NCBI GenBank assembly: GCA_949283375.1
Contig: CASDSM010000032.1
Location: forward strand, 62,001 to 126,000
DNA length: 64,000 nucleotides
DNA from: an uncultured Eubacteriales bacterium
Lineage (GTDB): Bacteria; Bacillota; Clostridia; Oscillospirales; Oscillospiraceae
Direction of reading: 5' to 3'
Shown here: positions 63,635-64,000 of the stretch, one piece after another
Numbering within the stretch: position 1 is the first letter of the stretch
Layout of the letters: the number at the start of each line of letters is the position of its first letter
Notes under the pieces: model-generated
The model's database searches: none
The model's input: the letters and a program-made list of their open reading frames with translations, nothing else
What the model was told of the DNA's origin: nothing
Program-made: the position numbers and the translations under genes

Positions 63635-64000
63635 ATGAAAAAGAAGAGCCATCTGTTCCGAGGGGCTGCCGGCATCTGCCTGGCCCTGCTGGTCATTCTC
63701 CAGATCGTGGCGAACATCGCCAACAACTGGGCCGGCAAGGTCAACGAACTGCTGGGCCTCTCCGTCTCCGGCATCGAGCGCAGCGAGGATGCGGGGGACT
63801 ATCAGTACCTGTCCGACTTTGAGACCCCCTCCGACCTGATCGCGGCGGAGATCGCCCTGAACACCCGCCTGGCCGCCGAGGGCTCGGTGGTGCTCAAGGG
63901 TTCCCCCGCCATCGAGGGGACCCAGATCACCCTCTTCGGGATGCGCAGCGGGGAGTGGATGCAGTTCGGCGGCTCCATGGGCGAGCTGACCGACGCCTCC
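63635..64000 (+). CDS. Membrane-anchored GH3 family glycoside hydrolase, N-terminal part
   Basis: The first 122 residues are in the window; the gene runs off the right edge. ATG 63635 has AAGGGG and GGAGG upstream. One membrane helix (about 10-30, GICLALLVILQIVANIA) is followed by LNTRLAAEGSVVLKGSP and ITLFGMRSG, which match the start of the C-terminal domain of GH3 enzymes. So it is again a GH3 with reversed order, held at the cell surface or in the membrane. It directly follows a LytTR/GHKL pair that may control it. Confidence 0.75.
   Translation, partial: MKKKSHLFRGAAGICLALLVILQIVANIANNWAGKVNELLGLSVSGIERSEDAGDYQYLSDFETPSDLIAAEIALNTRLAAEGSVVLKGSPAIEGTQITLFGMRSGEWMQFGGSMGELTDAS

Overview
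The window is high-GC DNA, dense with genes, in Gram-positive style: GroESL sits under a CIRCE/HrcA operator, ribosome binding sites are strong AGGAGG types, there are lipoproteins, ECF and GPH transporters and LytTR/GHKL two-component systems, and a butyryl-CoA:acetate-type CoA-transferase is present. Together these suggest an anaerobic, gut-type, high-GC Firmicute, most likely of the Oscillospirales (Flavonifractor / Intestinimonas / Lawsonibacter-like). The genus is inference, not read from a marker. I see no rRNA, tRNA, CRISPR array, transposase or phage gene.

Layout. 0-4.6 kb: the tail of an unidentified gene, then a MacA/MacB-type efflux operon (adaptor, ATPase, permease) on the minus strand. 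4.8-7.8 kb: an AraC regulator divergent from a GH31 alpha-xylosidase-type enzyme. 7.9-12.1 kb: deoC, a CYTH protein, a B12-dependent methionine synthase core and its separately encoded reactivation domain. 12.3-17.8 kb: a housekeeping block pgsA-rimO-recX-recA, prmC and a YqhQ/DUF1385 membrane protein. 17.9-21.6 kb: a lipoprotein, OmpR-type regulator and histidine kinase operon. 21.8-28.5 kb: a threonine-synthase-like gene and a second PLP enzyme divergent from ygeY, ygeW and a carbamate kinase, which resembles the clusters tied to anaerobic purine/ureide breakdown. 28.9-32.4 kb: an XpaC-like protein and groESL. 32.5-39.1 kb: an unknown 597-residue protein divergent from a 1,494-residue Ser/Thr kinase-TIR-membrane-beta-propeller fusion, the most unusual gene of the window. 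39.2-44.9 kb: lactate permease, rhomboid protease, ArsC/Spx-like protein, phospholipase-D-like protein and a CoA-transferase. 45-56.5 kb: a glycan-use locus (GH2, GH3, GH43-like, GH78 and a GPH symporter) with a divergent AraC regulator and a clear dyad in the control region. 56.8-59.5 kb: a LysR regulator next to two NTF2/SnoaL-like proteins and a small His-rich protein, with a repeated operator-like box at the same spacing in two promoters. 59.6-64 kb: an EEP-family hydrolase, an ECF S-component with a long leader, and a LytTR/GHKL pair followed by a membrane-anchored GH3 gene that runs off the window.

How the parts work together. The sugar locus probably imports oligosaccharides or glycosides through the GPH symporter and trims rhamnose, beta-glucose and beta-galactose/glucuronate type residues inside the cell, since none of the four enzymes has an obvious signal peptide. 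The lactate permease and CoA-transferase fit a lactate/acetate-consuming, butyrate-forming metabolism. YgeW/YgeY/carbamate kinase would recover ATP from a ureido substrate. Several intergenic regions carry duplicated hairpins that look like spreading terminator repeats.
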